Made by a program: the position numbers and the translations under genes. Source: Flavobacteriaceae bacterium (GTDB lineage Bacteria; Bacteroidota; Bacteroidia; Flavobacteriales; Flavobacteriaceae). Taken from it: a stretch of 64,000 bases of DNA. Shown here one piece after another: positions 40,193-50,678 of the stretch. Position 1 is the first letter of the stretch. Each line of letters begins with the position of its first letter. Below the pieces are notes generated by a model that did not search any database, had not been told where the DNA came from, and saw only the letters and a program-made list of their open reading frames with translations. Location: NCBI GenBank assembly GCA_002862755.1, contig PKDY01000046.1, positions 62,001 to 126,000 of the forward strand, written 5' to 3'.

Positions 40193-41320
40193 ATGAAAAA
40201 ATTACAAATGGTTGACTTGAAAAGTCAATACGAAAAAATAAAAATGGAAGTTGATGCTTCTATTCAGGAAGTTTTAGATACTAATACTTATATAAATGGA
40301 CCTTTGGTTCACCAATTTCAAGCTGATTTAGAAAAATATTTAGGAGTAAAGCATGTTATCCCCTGTGCAAATGGTACGGATGCTTTACAAATAGCCATGA
40401 TGGGATTGGATTTAAAACCTGGTGATGAAGTAATTACTGCCGATTTTACTTTTGCTGCTACTGTAGAAGTAATTGCCTTATTACAATTAACACCTGTTTT
40501 AGTAGATGTAGATATGACGAATATGAACATCTCATTAGAAGGAATTAAAAAAGCAATTACTCCTAAAACTAAAGCTATTGTACCTGTTCATTTATTTGGA
40601 CGTGCAGCCAATATGGATGCTATTATGGAAATTGCAAACGAGCATGATTTATATGTAATTGAAGATAATGCACAAGCCATTGGAGCGGATTATACCAATT
40701 CAAAAGGTGAAAAAATAAAAGTAGGAACGATTGGTCATGTGGGTGCCACTTCTTTTTTTCCATCAAAAAACTTAGGTTGTTATGGAGATGGAGGAGCTAT
40801 TTTTACCAATGATGATGCATTAGCACATACACTTAGAGGTATTGTAAACCATGGAATGTATGAGCGTTATCATCATGATGTGGTCGGTGTAAACTCACGT
40901 TTAGATAGTATTCAGGCAGGAGTTTTAAAAGCAAAACTACCTCATTTAGATGCCTATAATAAAGCACGTCAGGATGCGGCAAGAAAATATTCTGCTGCTT
41001 TAGGTGTAAATGAACATATTGTAGTGCCTGTTATTTGCGATACTTGTGATTGCCATGTGTTTCATCAATATGTAATTCGTATTACAAACGGAAAACGAGA
41101 TGGGTTGCTGGCTCATTTACAAAGCAAACAAATTCCTTGTGCTATTTATTATCCAATTCCTTTGCACAAACAAAAAGCGTATGCTGACTCCCGTTATAAA
41201 GAAGAAGATTTTCCAGTAACCAATCAATTATGTGAAGAAGTGATTGCGTTACCAATGCATACCGAATTAGATGATGAACAAATTAAGTTTATTACGGATG
41301 CCGTTTTAGAATTTGTGTAA
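40193..41320 (+). CDS. DegT/DnrJ/EryC1/StrS aminotransferase
   Basis: CANGTDALQIAMMGLDLKPGDEVI, TSFFPSKNLGCYGDGGAI. Confidence 0.93.
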   Translation: MKKLQMVDLKSQYEKIKMEVDASIQEVLDTNTYINGPLVHQFQADLEKYLGVKHVIPCANGTDALQIAMMGLDLKPGDEVITADFTFAATVEVIALLQLTPVLVDVDMTNMNISLEGIKKAITPKTKAIVPVHLFGRAANMDAIMEIANEHDLYVIEDNAQAIGADYTNSKGEKIKVGTIGHVGATSFFPSKNLGCYGDGGAIFTNDDALAHTLRGIVNHGMYERYHHDVVGVNSRLDSIQAGVLKAKLPHLDAYNKARQDAARKYSAALGVNEHIVVPVICDTCDCHVFHQYVIRITNGKRDGLLAHLQSKQIPCAIYYPIPLHKQKAYADSRYKEEDFPVTNQLCEEVIALPMHTELDDEQIKFITDAVLEFV

Positions 41321-41392
41321 TTATGTTTTTTGGATTAATAGATTAGTAAGAAAATCTAACAATCCAGCAATCGAATAATCGAATAATCAAAA

Positions 41393-42406
41393 ATGAAGAT
41401 ATTAGTTACAGGAGGTTTAGGTTTTATAGGTTCTCATACCGTTGTTGAATTACAAAATGAAGGATTTGAAGTTGTTGTTGTAGATAATTTGTCTAATTCT
41501 TCAGAACAAGTTGTAGACGGTATTTTTTCCATTACAGCTAAAAAACCACTTTTTGAGAAAATAGATTTACGGGATAAGAAATCGGTTCAGGAATTGTTTC
41601 AAAAATATAACGATATTTTAGGTGTCATTCATTTTGCAGCATCAAAAGCTGTAGGTGAAAGTGTTGAGAATCCGTTATTATATTATGAAAATAATGTAAC
41701 CACTTTAGTGTATTTGTTGCAAGAATTACAAAAGCTACCTAAAGCGCACTTTATTTTTAGTTCTTCATGTACAGTATATGGTCAAGCAGAAAAAATGCCA
41801 ATAACTGAAAATGCTTCTGTCCAAAAAGCTATGTCTCCTTATGGAAATACCAAGCAAATCGGAGAAGAAATAATTGAAGATGTTACCAAAGTTTCAGAAA
41901 TTGATGCAATTCTTTTACGCTATTTCAATCCTATTGGAGCACATCCAAGTGCTGCTATTGGGGAGTTGCCAATAGGTGTGCCTCAAAATTTAGTGCCTTA
42001 TATAACTCAAACAGCTATTGGTTTAAGAGAACAACTTTCTGTATATGGGGCTGATTATCCTACTCCAGATGGAACGGCTATTCGTGATTATATTCATGTG
42101 GTTGATTTAGCAAAAGCACATGTGCTGGCGTTAAAACGTTTATTACAACATAAAAATGAAGATAAAGTAGAGGTGTTTAATTTAGGAACTGGAACGGGAA
42201 GTTCGGTTTTAGAGGTGATTACTGCCTTTGAAAAGGTAAGTGGAGAAAAATTAAATTATAAGTTAGTTGATAGAAGAGATGGCGATGTTGTAGCTGCTTA
42301 TGCCAATACTGATAAAGCGAATTCTGTTTTAGGATGGAATGCAAAACATTCCCTTGAAGATGCTTTACAAAGTGCTTGGAAATGGGAACAGAAAATTAGG
42401 AAGTAA
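41393..42406 (+). CDS. galE: UDP-glucose 4-epimerase
   Basis: VTGGLGFIGSHTVVEL, FSSSCTVYGQ, DYIHVVDLAKAH. Confidence 0.94.
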   Translation: MKILVTGGLGFIGSHTVVELQNEGFEVVVVDNLSNSSEQVVDGIFSITAKKPLFEKIDLRDKKSVQELFQKYNDILGVIHFAASKAVGESVENPLLYYENNVTTLVYLLQELQKLPKAHFIFSSSCTVYGQAEKMPITENASVQKAMSPYGNTKQIGEEIIEDVTKVSEIDAILLRYFNPIGAHPSAAIGELPIGVPQNLVPYITQTAIGLREQLSVYGADYPTPDGTAIRDYIHVVDLAKAHVLALKRLLQHKNEDKVEVFNLGTGTGSSVLEVITAFEKVSGEKLNYKLVDRRDGDVVAAYANTDKANSVLGWNAKHSLEDALQSAWKWEQKIRK

Positions 42407-42424
42407 AAACATAGAAATTCAAAT

Positions 42425-42462
42425 AAAAAACACCAAATTAGTATAGTTTGGTGTTTTTTTTT
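42425..42462. terminator. Terminator hairpin
   Basis: AAAAAACACCAAATTA...TAGTTTGGTGTTTTTTTT. Confidence 0.8.
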
Positions 42463-42552
42463 GACAATTTTAATAATCTATTTTTAACAATCGGGTAATC
42501 TGTTATTTGAAAAAAAGATGCTGTTTTGCATTTCAAACAAACAAATTATGAC

Positions 42553-43743
42553 ATGATTTTTAAAAACACATTCTTTGCAATTACTGCAGTATTGGTTATG
42601 GGATGTAACCAAGATGACAGCGCTTCAGAAGTAACGCCTACTTCTAAATACCCTACTTTAACGGGAAAAAATCCTTTAATTGTGGCTCATCGTGGAGCTT
42701 CAGGATATTTGCCAGAGCACACTTTAGCTGCTTACACCAAAGCTATTGAATTAGGTGCCGATTTTATCGAACCCGATTTAGTTATGACACAAGATGGTGT
42801 ATTAGTAGTCAGACATGAACCTATGTTATCTGGAACTACCAATGTTTCAGAAATTGCAGCATTTGCTTCAAAAAAAGCTACCAAAGATATTGATGGGGTA
42901 CTTGTTGAAGATTGGTTTGTTTCGGATTTTACTTTGGCCGAAATTAAACAATTGCGTGCCAAACAAGCTTTTTCAGAACGCTCTCAAGCATACAATAATC
43001 TTTATGAAATTCCTACATTTAATGAAGTGATTGCTTTGGTGAAGGAAAAATCTGCACAGTTAGGAAAAACGATTGGAATTTATCCAGAAACCAAACACCC
43101 TGCTTTTCATGAAGCTCATAATTTACCTATCTCTGATAAATTGTTAGAAGCATTAACAACTGCGGGTTGGAATGATAAATCAGCTCCGGTATTTGTGCAA
43201 TCTTTTGAAGTAAGTAATCTGCAATATATTCGATCTAAATCTACCGTTAAAATTATTCAATTACTCAGTTGTTATGATGTTGCTTTAAATGGGGATTTAA
43301 TTTTTGAAGTTCCTAATGGAGAAACCGTTTCTTATGGAAAGCCTTATGATTGGCATTTGCAAGGAGATTCAAGAGATTATAGTTATTTTACCACAGAAGC
43401 TGGATTGAATTTTGTGAAAACCTATGCAGACGGAATTGGACCTTGGAAACCTTTTATCATCTCTTACAAGGGTACAGATGCAAACCAAGATACCTTTGCT
43501 GATGATATGAATGCAGATGGTAAAATAAATGATGCTGATAAATCGGCTTTAGAGCCTAGTGATTTAATTGAAAGAGCACATGCTAAAGGTTTACAAGTGC
43601 ATGCTTATACTTTTAGAAACGAAAGTAGAAGGTTGTTAAGTAATTATCATAATAATCCTATTTTAGAATACCAAGCCTTTTATAATTTAGGTTTAGATGG
43701 TTTGTTTACCGATTTTACGGATACCGCTTTATTAGCAAGATAA
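42553..43743 (+). CDS. glpQ: Glycerophosphodiester phosphodiesterase lipoprotein
   Basis: VAHRGASGYLPEHTLAAYTKAIELGADFIEPDLVMTQDGVLVVRHEP. Confidence 0.93.
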   Translation: MIFKNTFFAITAVLVMGCNQDDSASEVTPTSKYPTLTGKNPLIVAHRGASGYLPEHTLAAYTKAIELGADFIEPDLVMTQDGVLVVRHEPMLSGTTNVSEIAAFASKKATKDIDGVLVEDWFVSDFTLAEIKQLRAKQAFSERSQAYNNLYEIPTFNEVIALVKEKSAQLGKTIGIYPETKHPAFHEAHNLPISDKLLEALTTAGWNDKSAPVFVQSFEVSNLQYIRSKSTVKIIQLLSCYDVALNGDLIFEVPNGETVSYGKPYDWHLQGDSRDYSYFTTEAGLNFVKTYADGIGPWKPFIISYKGTDANQDTFADDMNADGKINDADKSALEPSDLIERAHAKGLQVHAYTFRNESRRLLSNYHNNPILEYQAFYNLGLDGLFTDFTDTALLAR

Positions 43744-43797
43744 ATAAAAAAGAAAAAGCTCCAGAAATGGAGCTTTTTACTACTATAAGGCTGAAAA

Positions 43798-44031
43798 TTA
43801 TTTTTCAACGTGTTCGTTAATTTCTTCTTTTACATTATCTACTCCATTTTCGATATCGTTACCCACTTCTGTAGCTGTAGAATCGATAGCGTCAATAGTG
43901 TTTTCAGTTGCTGTTTGAATGTCTTCACCTACAGCTTCTGTTGCTTCTTCTACTTTGTCTTGTGTAGACTCTTTACATGAAACTACTAGTAAAGTTGCTA
44001 CGCATGCAAATGTTAAAAATAATTTTTTCAT
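43798..44031 (-). CDS. Small low-complexity lipoprotein
   Basis: Lipobox VVSC; acidic/Thr-rich. Confidence 0.65.
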   Translation of the reverse strand: MKKLFLTFACVATLLVVSCKESTQDKVEEATEAVGEDIQTATENTIDAIDSTATEVGNDIENGVDNVKEEINEHVEK

Positions 44032-44073
44032 ATTGTTTATTTTAAATATTATCCTTTCAAATGTAACTAAAAT

Positions 44074-44748
44074 TTAAATCTTTAGCAAGAAATTTGGATC
44101 AGGGCAATTGGACATATAAAAAGAGAGGTCTTTACTACTGCAAACTCCAGGATAATCTCCTTTTTTTTCTTCCATATCTAGGATGATTTGAAAATGCAAA
44201 TGTGGTGCATAATCTCCATTAATTGGTGGTGACCCAAGGGTAGCAATGCAGGTTCCTTTTTTTACAGTTTGACCAATACTTTTGTCGTCGAGACTTTCTA
44301 AGCTAAGATGACCGTATAAGGTATAAAAAGTTATTCCTTCAATTTGATGTTTCAAAATAATAGTGGGGCCATAATCTCCTAATGCTGTATTGTTTTGAAA
44401 ACTATGTATTGTTCCATCTAAAGCAGCTAAAACAGTTGTTCCTGCTTTAATCCATAAATCCAAACCAATATGAATATTCCGTTCCTCTGTAACAGTATCA
44501 TTAAAAACGGTGCTTCTTTTATAAAGATTGCGTGTTTCTAAATAACCACCATAAGCGACTTTTGCTTTATTTTTGGATAAATGATTTTCAATGTATTGTT
44601 CAAAAGCAGCTGCATCTTTTAGTACTGAGGATGTCAAATCGTTATTAGATGCAGACAGTTGAATAGGTGTATATAAAGAATAGTCAATTGAGGCATCGAT
44701 TACTTTGACATCCTGTACGTTTTTTAAAATCTCTAAAAAATGGGTCAT
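44074..44748 (-). CDS. M23 family metallopeptidase-like protein
   Basis: NIHIGLDLWIKAGTTVLAALDG, YGHLSLESL, YAPHLHFQI. Confidence 0.85.
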   Translation of the reverse strand: MTHFLEILKNVQDVKVIDASIDYSLYTPIQLSASNNDLTSSVLKDAAAFEQYIENHLSKNKAKVAYGGYLETRNLYKRSTVFNDTVTEERNIHIGLDLWIKAGTTVLAALDGTIHSFQNNTALGDYGPTIILKHQIEGITFYTLYGHLSLESLDDKSIGQTVKKGTCIATLGSPPINGDYAPHLHFQIILDMEEKKGDYPGVCSSKDLSFYMSNCPDPNFLLKI

Positions 44749-44753
44749 ATTAA

Positions 44754-45572
44754 TTATTTCAAAGGTACTACAATTGTGTTTTTTGGTTTACTAAAAAGAC
44801 TATCATTTGTTTTTGAGAAAGTTATATTTGATAAAGTAGCCGTACCAATTTTTTCTCCAAATCCCGTTTCATTGGTCCACATATGATACGTCCAATCTTT
44901 AGCAAAAGGAATTCCGTCTACTTCTGAAAAATTAGTATACTTTACTGCATGAGGTTCTTTTTCAGCGGCTTCTTTTCCTTTGCCAAAACTTACAATATAA
45001 GCGGCTCCAACTAAATAATTAGCGTTGTCTTTATAAACAATATACCAATCATCCGGAGCATCACCTACATTTGCCTCAAAAGATAATTTTCCTGTATGTG
45101 CAATAGTATCATAAAACGGTTTGTCTTGGAAATCAGACCAAATAGTGCCGTTGTCATTTAACTTATAGGGAATAGTTACAAAATAAGGCCAGGTAAAAAT
45201 GTCGAAACGGTCTTTTGGAAGATTAGCATCTTTTTTATTAGTAAACACATTATTGCCATCATAAATAACAATTTCTCCATTGGTTCTTTCCATCTTTATT
45301 TTGCTTCCAGATACCGTTTGCGTAAATCTTGCAGCTAAATAATCTTTACCACCAAATTTAACTATTAAATCGTAACCTACTACTTCATGACTCATAAAAG
45401 CGGTCTTTTTGTGTGTAATTTCGATTCCTTTAGTGAATTCAGGAATTTCTTTGATAGCCTCTTCTGAAACTTCAGATACTGCTGTTTTTACTTCCTCTTT
45501 TTTAGTGTTTTCCTGACAAGAAAAGAAGAATAAGCTTAAAATAGTGCCAGAAAATAGGATTTTATTTTTCAT
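44754..45572 (-). CDS. Hypothetical lipoprotein (possibly DUF6503-like)
   Basis: Lipobox FFSC. Confidence 0.6.
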   Translation of the reverse strand: MKNKILFSGTILSLFFFSCQENTKKEEVKTAVSEVSEEAIKEIPEFTKGIEITHKKTAFMSHEVVGYDLIVKFGGKDYLAARFTQTVSGSKIKMERTNGEIVIYDGNNVFTNKKDANLPKDRFDIFTWPYFVTIPYKLNDNGTIWSDFQDKPFYDTIAHTGKLSFEANVGDAPDDWYIVYKDNANYLVGAAYIVSFGKGKEAAEKEPHAVKYTNFSEVDGIPFAKDWTYHMWTNETGFGEKIGTATLSNITFSKTNDSLFSKPKNTIVVPLK

Positions 45573-45668
45573 TTTATATTGTTTTTTTTAATACTTTATA
45601 AAAGTAATAATCAGAAAGTAAAATGTAGTGTAGTTGTTTTGTTTTGACCTTTTATTAACAGACATATG

Positions 45669-46052
45669 TTAGGTAACTAACTCATTGTACAATTTATCAA
45701 ATGTGAGGTCTAAATTAGCGCTAAATCCAGCATGTGGTCGAGAAGTTTGTATACTAGAACTTTTAACAGCACTAATCCATCTGAATCGTTCCTCTTTTTC
45801 AAATTGAGCTACAGGACCACCTTCTTTTTTGCCTTCACAAATAGTAACCAAAGCTTCTAAATTTACGTGTAATTGTTCCAAGTCAAATTTGGGACAAAAA
45901 GCAATTATTTTTTCTTTTGGAATTTGATATTGAATGCGCAAGTATTTTTGACGTTTACAAAATAGCATCAAACCTACATTGATAAATTCTTCGCGCTCTA
46001 CTCTTGGTACTACACGAATTATCGTATAATCATATAAATGTTTTTCGTGCAT
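45669..46052 (-). CDS. DUF3037 family protein
   Basis: YTIIRVVPRVEREEFINVGLMLFCKRQKYL. Confidence 0.8.
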   Translation of the reverse strand: MHEKHLYDYTIIRVVPRVEREEFINVGLMLFCKRQKYLRIQYQIPKEKIIAFCPKFDLEQLHVNLEALVTICEGKKEGGPVAQFEKEERFRWISAVKSSSIQTSRPHAGFSANLDLTFDKLYNELVT

Positions 46053-46839
46053 CTTGAGCTTGTTTTAAAAATAATTCTGCATGCTGTAAACGAATCGTCA
46101 AAAACTGAAAATAAACGTTTTTTATGGCTTCTGGTGTTATAGATGGGTCTTCCCATTGTAACCAATCTTCTGGAATTTGATTTACAATTTCTTTTAAAAT
46201 ATCGGAATTTAAAGTGGTAGTACAAAATTCATGAGCAACCTCTAATTGTGAGGCTTTGGGCAACAAAACGTGATCTTTAATGAGAGCAAAAGGGGTTTTA
46301 GCAGTGGTTTCCCAATGGGTCCAAGAATGATGAAAATAAAAAGATGCACCATGATCAATAAGCCAAAGTTCTTTTTTCCAAAGGAGTAGATTCGTGTTTT
46401 TGAAGGTGCGATCTACATTGGTAATAAAAGCATCCAACCAAACAATTTTTGATGCCAATAAAGCTTCACAATCGTTTGCTGCTGCATCATAGGTTAAAGC
46501 ACCTGATAAAAAATGCAACCCTAAATTTAAGCCTTGACTAAATTTTAATAAATCTTGAATCTCTTCATCGGCTTCTGTTCTTCCAAAAGCTTCATCTAAA
46601 TTCGCAAAAACCAATTCAGGAACGGGTAAACCGATAACTTTTGCGATTTGGCCACCCAAAAATTCAGCGATTAATGCTTTCACTCCATGTCCTGCACCTC
46701 TAAATTTTAATACATATTTAAAATCATCATCAGCTTCAGCTAAAGCAGGTAAAGAACCTCCTTCTCGAAGCGGAGTAATATATCGGGTAACATTTACAGT
46801 TCGTAACTTTAAATTCATTACTAAAAAACTTTTAAACAA
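46030..46839 (-). CDS. HipA-like kinase family protein
   Basis: YVLKFRGAGHGVKALIAEFLGGQIA, WLDAFITNVDRTFKNTNLLLW, LIDHGASFYFHHSW; overlaps DUF3037 gene. Confidence 0.82.
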   Translation of the reverse strand: MFKSFLVMNLKLRTVNVTRYITPLREGGSLPALAEADDDFKYVLKFRGAGHGVKALIAEFLGGQIAKVIGLPVPELVFANLDEAFGRTEADEEIQDLLKFSQGLNLGLHFLSGALTYDAAANDCEALLASKIVWLDAFITNVDRTFKNTNLLLWKKELWLIDHGASFYFHHSWTHWETTAKTPFALIKDHVLLPKASQLEVAHEFCTTTLNSDILKEIVNQIPEDWLQWEDPSITPEAIKNVYFQFLTIRLQHAELFLKQAQDARKTFI

Positions 46840-46847
46840 AGGTAGCT

Positions 46848-46881
46848 AAAAAAAAACTCCGATATTTTATCGGAGTTTTTT
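46848..46881. terminator. Terminator hairpin
   Basis: AAAAAACTCCGATATTTTATCGGAGTTTTTT. Confidence 0.8.
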
Positions 46882-46894
46882 AGGTTTGTTTTTT

Positions 46895-47767
46895 TTAAGC
46901 GGAATGAGTAGCTACTTCTTTATTGATTTTATTGACTAAACCAACCAGTACTTTTCCTGGACCTACTTCAGTAAAACTAGTGGCACCATCCGCTATCATT
47001 TGATTAACAGATTGTGTCCATTTTACTGGAGCAGTCAATTGGATGATTAAATTTTTCTTTATTTCTTCTGGATCTGAAACGGCATTAGCGGTTACATTTT
47101 GATATACTGGACAAACAGGTTTTGAAAAAGTAGTTGCTTCAATTGCTGCTGCTAACTCTTCTCTTGCAGGTTCCATCATAGGTGAATGGAAAGCACCTCC
47201 AACAGGTAAAATTAAAGCTCTTTTTGCACCCGCTTCTTTCATTTTTTCACAGGCCACTTCAACAGCTTTGTATTCTCCAGAAATGACTAACTGTCCAGGA
47301 CAATTGTAATTTGCAGCAACAACAACCCCATCGATGCTAGCGCAAATATCTTCTACTATTTTATCTTCTAAATTTAAAACAGCAGCCATAGTGGAAGGTG
47401 TTATTTCGCAGGCTTTTTGCATAGCTTGTGCTCTTTGAGATACTAATTTTAAACCATCTTCAAAAGATAAAGCTCCATTAGCAACTAATGCTGAAAATTC
47501 ACCTAAAGAATGTCCAGCAACCATTTCTGGTTTGAAATCTTCTAAAGTTTTTGCTAAAATTACAGAATGTAAGAAAACTGCTGGTTGCGTTACTTTGGTT
47601 TCTTTCAGTTGATCTGCTGTTCCTTCAAACATGATATCGGTAATTCTAAAGCCTAAAATTTCGTTCGCTTTTTCAAATAATTCTTTGGCTATTGCCGAAT
47701 TTTCATATAAGTCTTTTCCCATTCCTGTAAATTGGGCTCCTTGACCTGGAAATACGTATGCTTTCAT
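46895..47767 (-). CDS. fabD: Malonyl CoA-acyl carrier protein transacylase
   Basis: FPGQGAQFTGMGKDLY, AGHSLGEFSALVANG. Confidence 0.95.
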   Translation of the reverse strand: MKAYVFPGQGAQFTGMGKDLYENSAIAKELFEKANEILGFRITDIMFEGTADQLKETKVTQPAVFLHSVILAKTLEDFKPEMVAGHSLGEFSALVANGALSFEDGLKLVSQRAQAMQKACEITPSTMAAVLNLEDKIVEDICASIDGVVVAANYNCPGQLVISGEYKAVEVACEKMKEAGAKRALILPVGGAFHSPMMEPAREELAAAIEATTFSKPVCPVYQNVTANAVSDPEEIKKNLIIQLTAPVKWTQSVNQMIADGATSFTEVGPGKVLVGLVNKINKEVATHSA

Positions 47768-47946
47768 TTGTTTCGTTTAATTTTTAATGCGTTATGTTTT
47801 TTTATGTATTCATAATCGGTAACAAAAATAGACTTTTTTAAGCATAATTAGGTCTTGTGAAACCTAAAATCTATCTAGTATTTTTTATTTATAGGAAGGA
47901 TGAAAGCTTTAATTTTAATAAGGAAGCATACTTTAAAGAGGTAAAT

Positions 47947-48687
47947 TCAATGCTTTATTTTTTTTTGAATAAACTTATCCAATATTTCTATTGCTAAATC
48001 ACTTTTTGGAAGATTAGGAACAAATAGGATAATTTTTCCATAAGAATCTATCACATAAAAATAAGGAAAAGTATTATTGGTAGCCAGCATTTCTGTATTC
48101 TCAATTGTATAAATATTGGTGTTTTTTTTAAGAGTTTGATTATTGAAAAAATTACTTAAAGTAGCATTGTCTTTTGATTGAGTGATTATGAAGTCTAGCT
48201 CTGGATTCGCAACAATAAGATTTGTGACCTCTCGTTTAATTGTAGTCCATGATTCTTTATTTGTAAAAATAAGAATGCTATAATTGGATTTTGGATGTTC
48301 TTTTCCTTTGCAAATACTTTGGTTATGAATATTATAAGCGCAAATTGAGGCAATCGTATCACCTAATTTATATTCAGGAGAAAACTTTGAAAGCCCGTAA
48401 GTAGAAATGAGTTCCTCTTTCCCAGAATATACTTGATATTTATCATCTTCAGCGCTAGTACTATTCCTTTTTCGAACTAAAAACTCCATTTCTTTAATAG
48501 GATCTAGTAATGGGATGGAGATATATTCTCCCGTTTTCATTAATTCTAAAAATTGTTGATGATTGATTACATTTCCAATGGAATCTTTGTAGTAAATTCT
48601 TTTCTCTGGATTCTTTTCTGTTGTTATGCTTTGTGATATTCCTTGGAAAAAAAGGAATAAAAAAAGAAGGACTAATTTCTTTTTCAT
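47947..48687 (-). CDS. Hypothetical secreted protein, possibly thioredoxin-like fold
   Basis: Signal peptide; no clear family recognised. Confidence 0.5.
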   Translation of the reverse strand: MKKKLVLLFLFLFFQGISQSITTEKNPEKRIYYKDSIGNVINHQQFLELMKTGEYISIPLLDPIKEMEFLVRKRNSTSAEDDKYQVYSGKEELISTYGLSKFSPEYKLGDTIASICAYNIHNQSICKGKEHPKSNYSILIFTNKESWTTIKREVTNLIVANPELDFIITQSKDNATLSNFFNNQTLKKNTNIYTIENTEMLATNNTFPYFYVIDSYGKIILFVPNLPKSDLAIEILDKFIQKKIKH

Positions 48688-48857
48688 TTGAATTCAATTA
48701 AAAAAACGTAAAAAATGATGTGAAACCCATACAAGAGTTGCTATAAAGTTACGAATAAATTTTATGTCAATTAATTTGATATTCAGTTGATTATAAAAAA
48801 ATAAAAAGCCTTGCAAATCCTAAAATCTGTAAGGCTTATTTTTTTTGAAAGTTTAAA

Positions 48858-49388
48858 TTAGGCTTTAACCAATTGTAATTCGATGATTAGTTTAACTTCT
48901 TCACCTACTAATACACCACCGGTTTCTAATGCTGCATTCCAGTTTAATCCCCAATCTTTTCGGTTGATTTTACCTTCAATGTTTAAACCTACTTTTGTAT
49001 TTCCCCAAGGATCTTGCATTAATCCACTAAATTCAACTGGTAATTTCACTTCTTTGGATGTTCCTTTAATCGTTAAAATACCCGTTAATTCATAATTATG
49101 ATCGGATATTTTAGAAAAAGAGTTGCTTGTAAACGTTAAATTTGGGAAGTTTTCAGCATCAAAAAAATCACCGCTTTTTAGGTGGTTATCTCTATCTGTA
49201 TTACTAGTATTAATAGAGTTGATTGCTGCTGAGAAAGAAATTTTAGCCGTTGAAAAATCATTTTCTTCTGTTTCAATTACGCCTTCATAAGAGTCAAATT
49301 TCCCTGAAACATTTGTAAACATCATGTGTTTTACTTTAAAACCTATTTCTGAATGTGTGGAATCTATTGTCCATTTTGTAGTTGCCAT
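48858..49388 (-). CDS. YceI family protein
   Basis: WTIDSTHSEIGFKVKHMMFTNVSGKFDSYEG. Confidence 0.93.
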   Translation of the reverse strand: MATTKWTIDSTHSEIGFKVKHMMFTNVSGKFDSYEGVIETEENDFSTAKISFSAAINSINTSNTDRDNHLKSGDFFDAENFPNLTFTSNSFSKISDHNYELTGILTIKGTSKEVKLPVEFSGLMQDPWGNTKVGLNIEGKINRKDWGLNWNAALETGGVLVGEEVKLIIELQLVKA

Positions 49389-49423
49389 ATTTTTTATTTT
49401 AAATTATGTTTTTAATTACACTA

Positions 49424-49471
49424 CAAATTTACAATCAGATGGTTAGAGTGTCACTTAACCTAGATTAAGAA
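49424..49471 (-). promoter_or_regulatory. yceI promoter: TTCTTAATCTAGGTTAAG site (49454-49471) plus -7 box TAAATTTG (49424-49431)
   Basis: 18-bp site identical to that before the pirin gene, with identical 28-nt CTAG-to-box spacing. Confidence 0.7.
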
Positions 49472-49476
49472 GTAAC

Positions 49477-50010
49477 TCAAATGTTTATTTTTTTTACTTT
49501 TTCTTTTAATTCGTTATCCAAAGCGGTATTGGTAATCACACCTTTTTTAGTATCGAAATTATCATTAAAACTAGGCAATGAAAAAGTAGCTTCAATAACG
49601 CCATCATGTCTTGGAAATCTTCCTTCAGCAATTTCTAAAACAGAACTACCGCCACGAGCTCCTGGAGAAGTTGCTAAAAGGAATATGCTTTTCCCTTGAA
49701 ATAGTTTTACATTGATGCGAGACATCCAATCGAAAAGACTTTTGAAAGCGGCTGTATAATTTCCATTATGTTCTGCCATAGAAATAACGAGTAAATCGGC
49801 TTCTGCAATTTTGTTTAAAAAAGCGTGAACCGATTGAGGAAAACCTTCTTCTTTTTCAATGTCTATGGAATATGTTGGTACAGGAAAATCATTTAAATCT
49901 AAAACTTCTGTTGTAGCATTGGTAAAAAGACCCGCAGCATAAGTGGCTAATTGTTTATTAATTGATTTTTTACTGTTTGATGCACCAAAAGCAATAATTT
50001 TTTTCGCCAT
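49477..50010 (-). CDS. NADPH-dependent FMN reductase
   Basis: IIAFGASNSKKSINKQLA, ISMAEHNGNYTAAFKSLFDW. Confidence 0.9.
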   Translation of the reverse strand: MAKKIIAFGASNSKKSINKQLATYAAGLFTNATTEVLDLNDFPVPTYSIDIEKEEGFPQSVHAFLNKIAEADLLVISMAEHNGNYTAAFKSLFDWMSRINVKLFQGKSIFLLATSPGARGGSSVLEIAEGRFPRHDGVIEATFSLPSFNDNFDTKKGVITNTALDNELKEKVKKINI

Positions 50011-50013
50011 TAT

Positions 50014-50238
50014 TTATTTGTTTTTATAATAGGTTAATGCTCCTGATGGACATTTCTCAACAGTTGCAATAATTTTTTCAGTAGTTGAATTTTCGGGTGT
50101 AATCCAAGGTTTTTCTTTAGGTTTAAAAACATCGGGATTGTTTCGTACGCAATTTCCAGAATGAATGCACTTTCCAGATTGCCACACTATGGTTACTTCA
50201 CCATTTGTGTATTCTTTTGTAATGTCTTTCGGGTTCAT
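50014..50238 (-). CDS. (4Fe-4S) mono-cluster ferredoxin-like protein
   Basis: VTIVWQSGKCIHSGNCVRNNPDVFKP, VEKCPSGALTY. Confidence 0.85.
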   Translation of the reverse strand: MNPKDITKEYTNGEVTIVWQSGKCIHSGNCVRNNPDVFKPKEKPWITPENSTTEKIIATVEKCPSGALTYYKNK

Positions 50239-50268
50239 ATGTTGTGATTTAGTTTGTTAAAAATACAA

Positions 50269-50676
50269 TTAAATTGTGGTTTCTATAACAACTTTGTTTT
50301 TCAAAATTTTAGATACGGGACATTTTTCTGCGATTAGTAATAGTCGGTTTTTAATATCTTTTTCAATATTTTCTGAAAAAGTAATGGTACGTGATATTGT
50401 TGTTGTTAATTCAGGAGTGTTTTCCTGATATAAATTTAAGGAAATATTTATTTCTGGAATATTCCAGCCTTTTCTATCGATATACATTCGTAAAGTAGAC
50501 AAAGTGCAACCTGCTAAAGATGCTAAAAGAGTGGAGTAGGGATCTGGACCTAGATCTTTACCTTCAATACTTTCGGGTTCATCCATTATAAATGTACCAT
50601 TTCGCCATGAAATGGTACATTTGTATTTTTGTAAACCAATATGTCCTAATACATCATTTTCTAATAATTTTTCCAT
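50269..50676 (-). CDS. OsmC family protein
   Basis: DPYSTLLASLAGCTLSTLRMYIDRKG, EKCPVSKIL. Confidence 0.88.
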   Translation of the reverse strand: MEKLLENDVLGHIGLQKYKCTISWRNGTFIMDEPESIEGKDLGPDPYSTLLASLAGCTLSTLRMYIDRKGWNIPEINISLNLYQENTPELTTTISRTITFSENIEKDIKNRLLLIAEKCPVSKILKNKVVIETTI

Positions 50677-50678
50677 AA

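Noticed and set aside
41360-41392. aatcgaataatcgaataatc repeat upstream of galE
   Set aside because: Only two to three short AT-rich units; likely simple-sequence repeat
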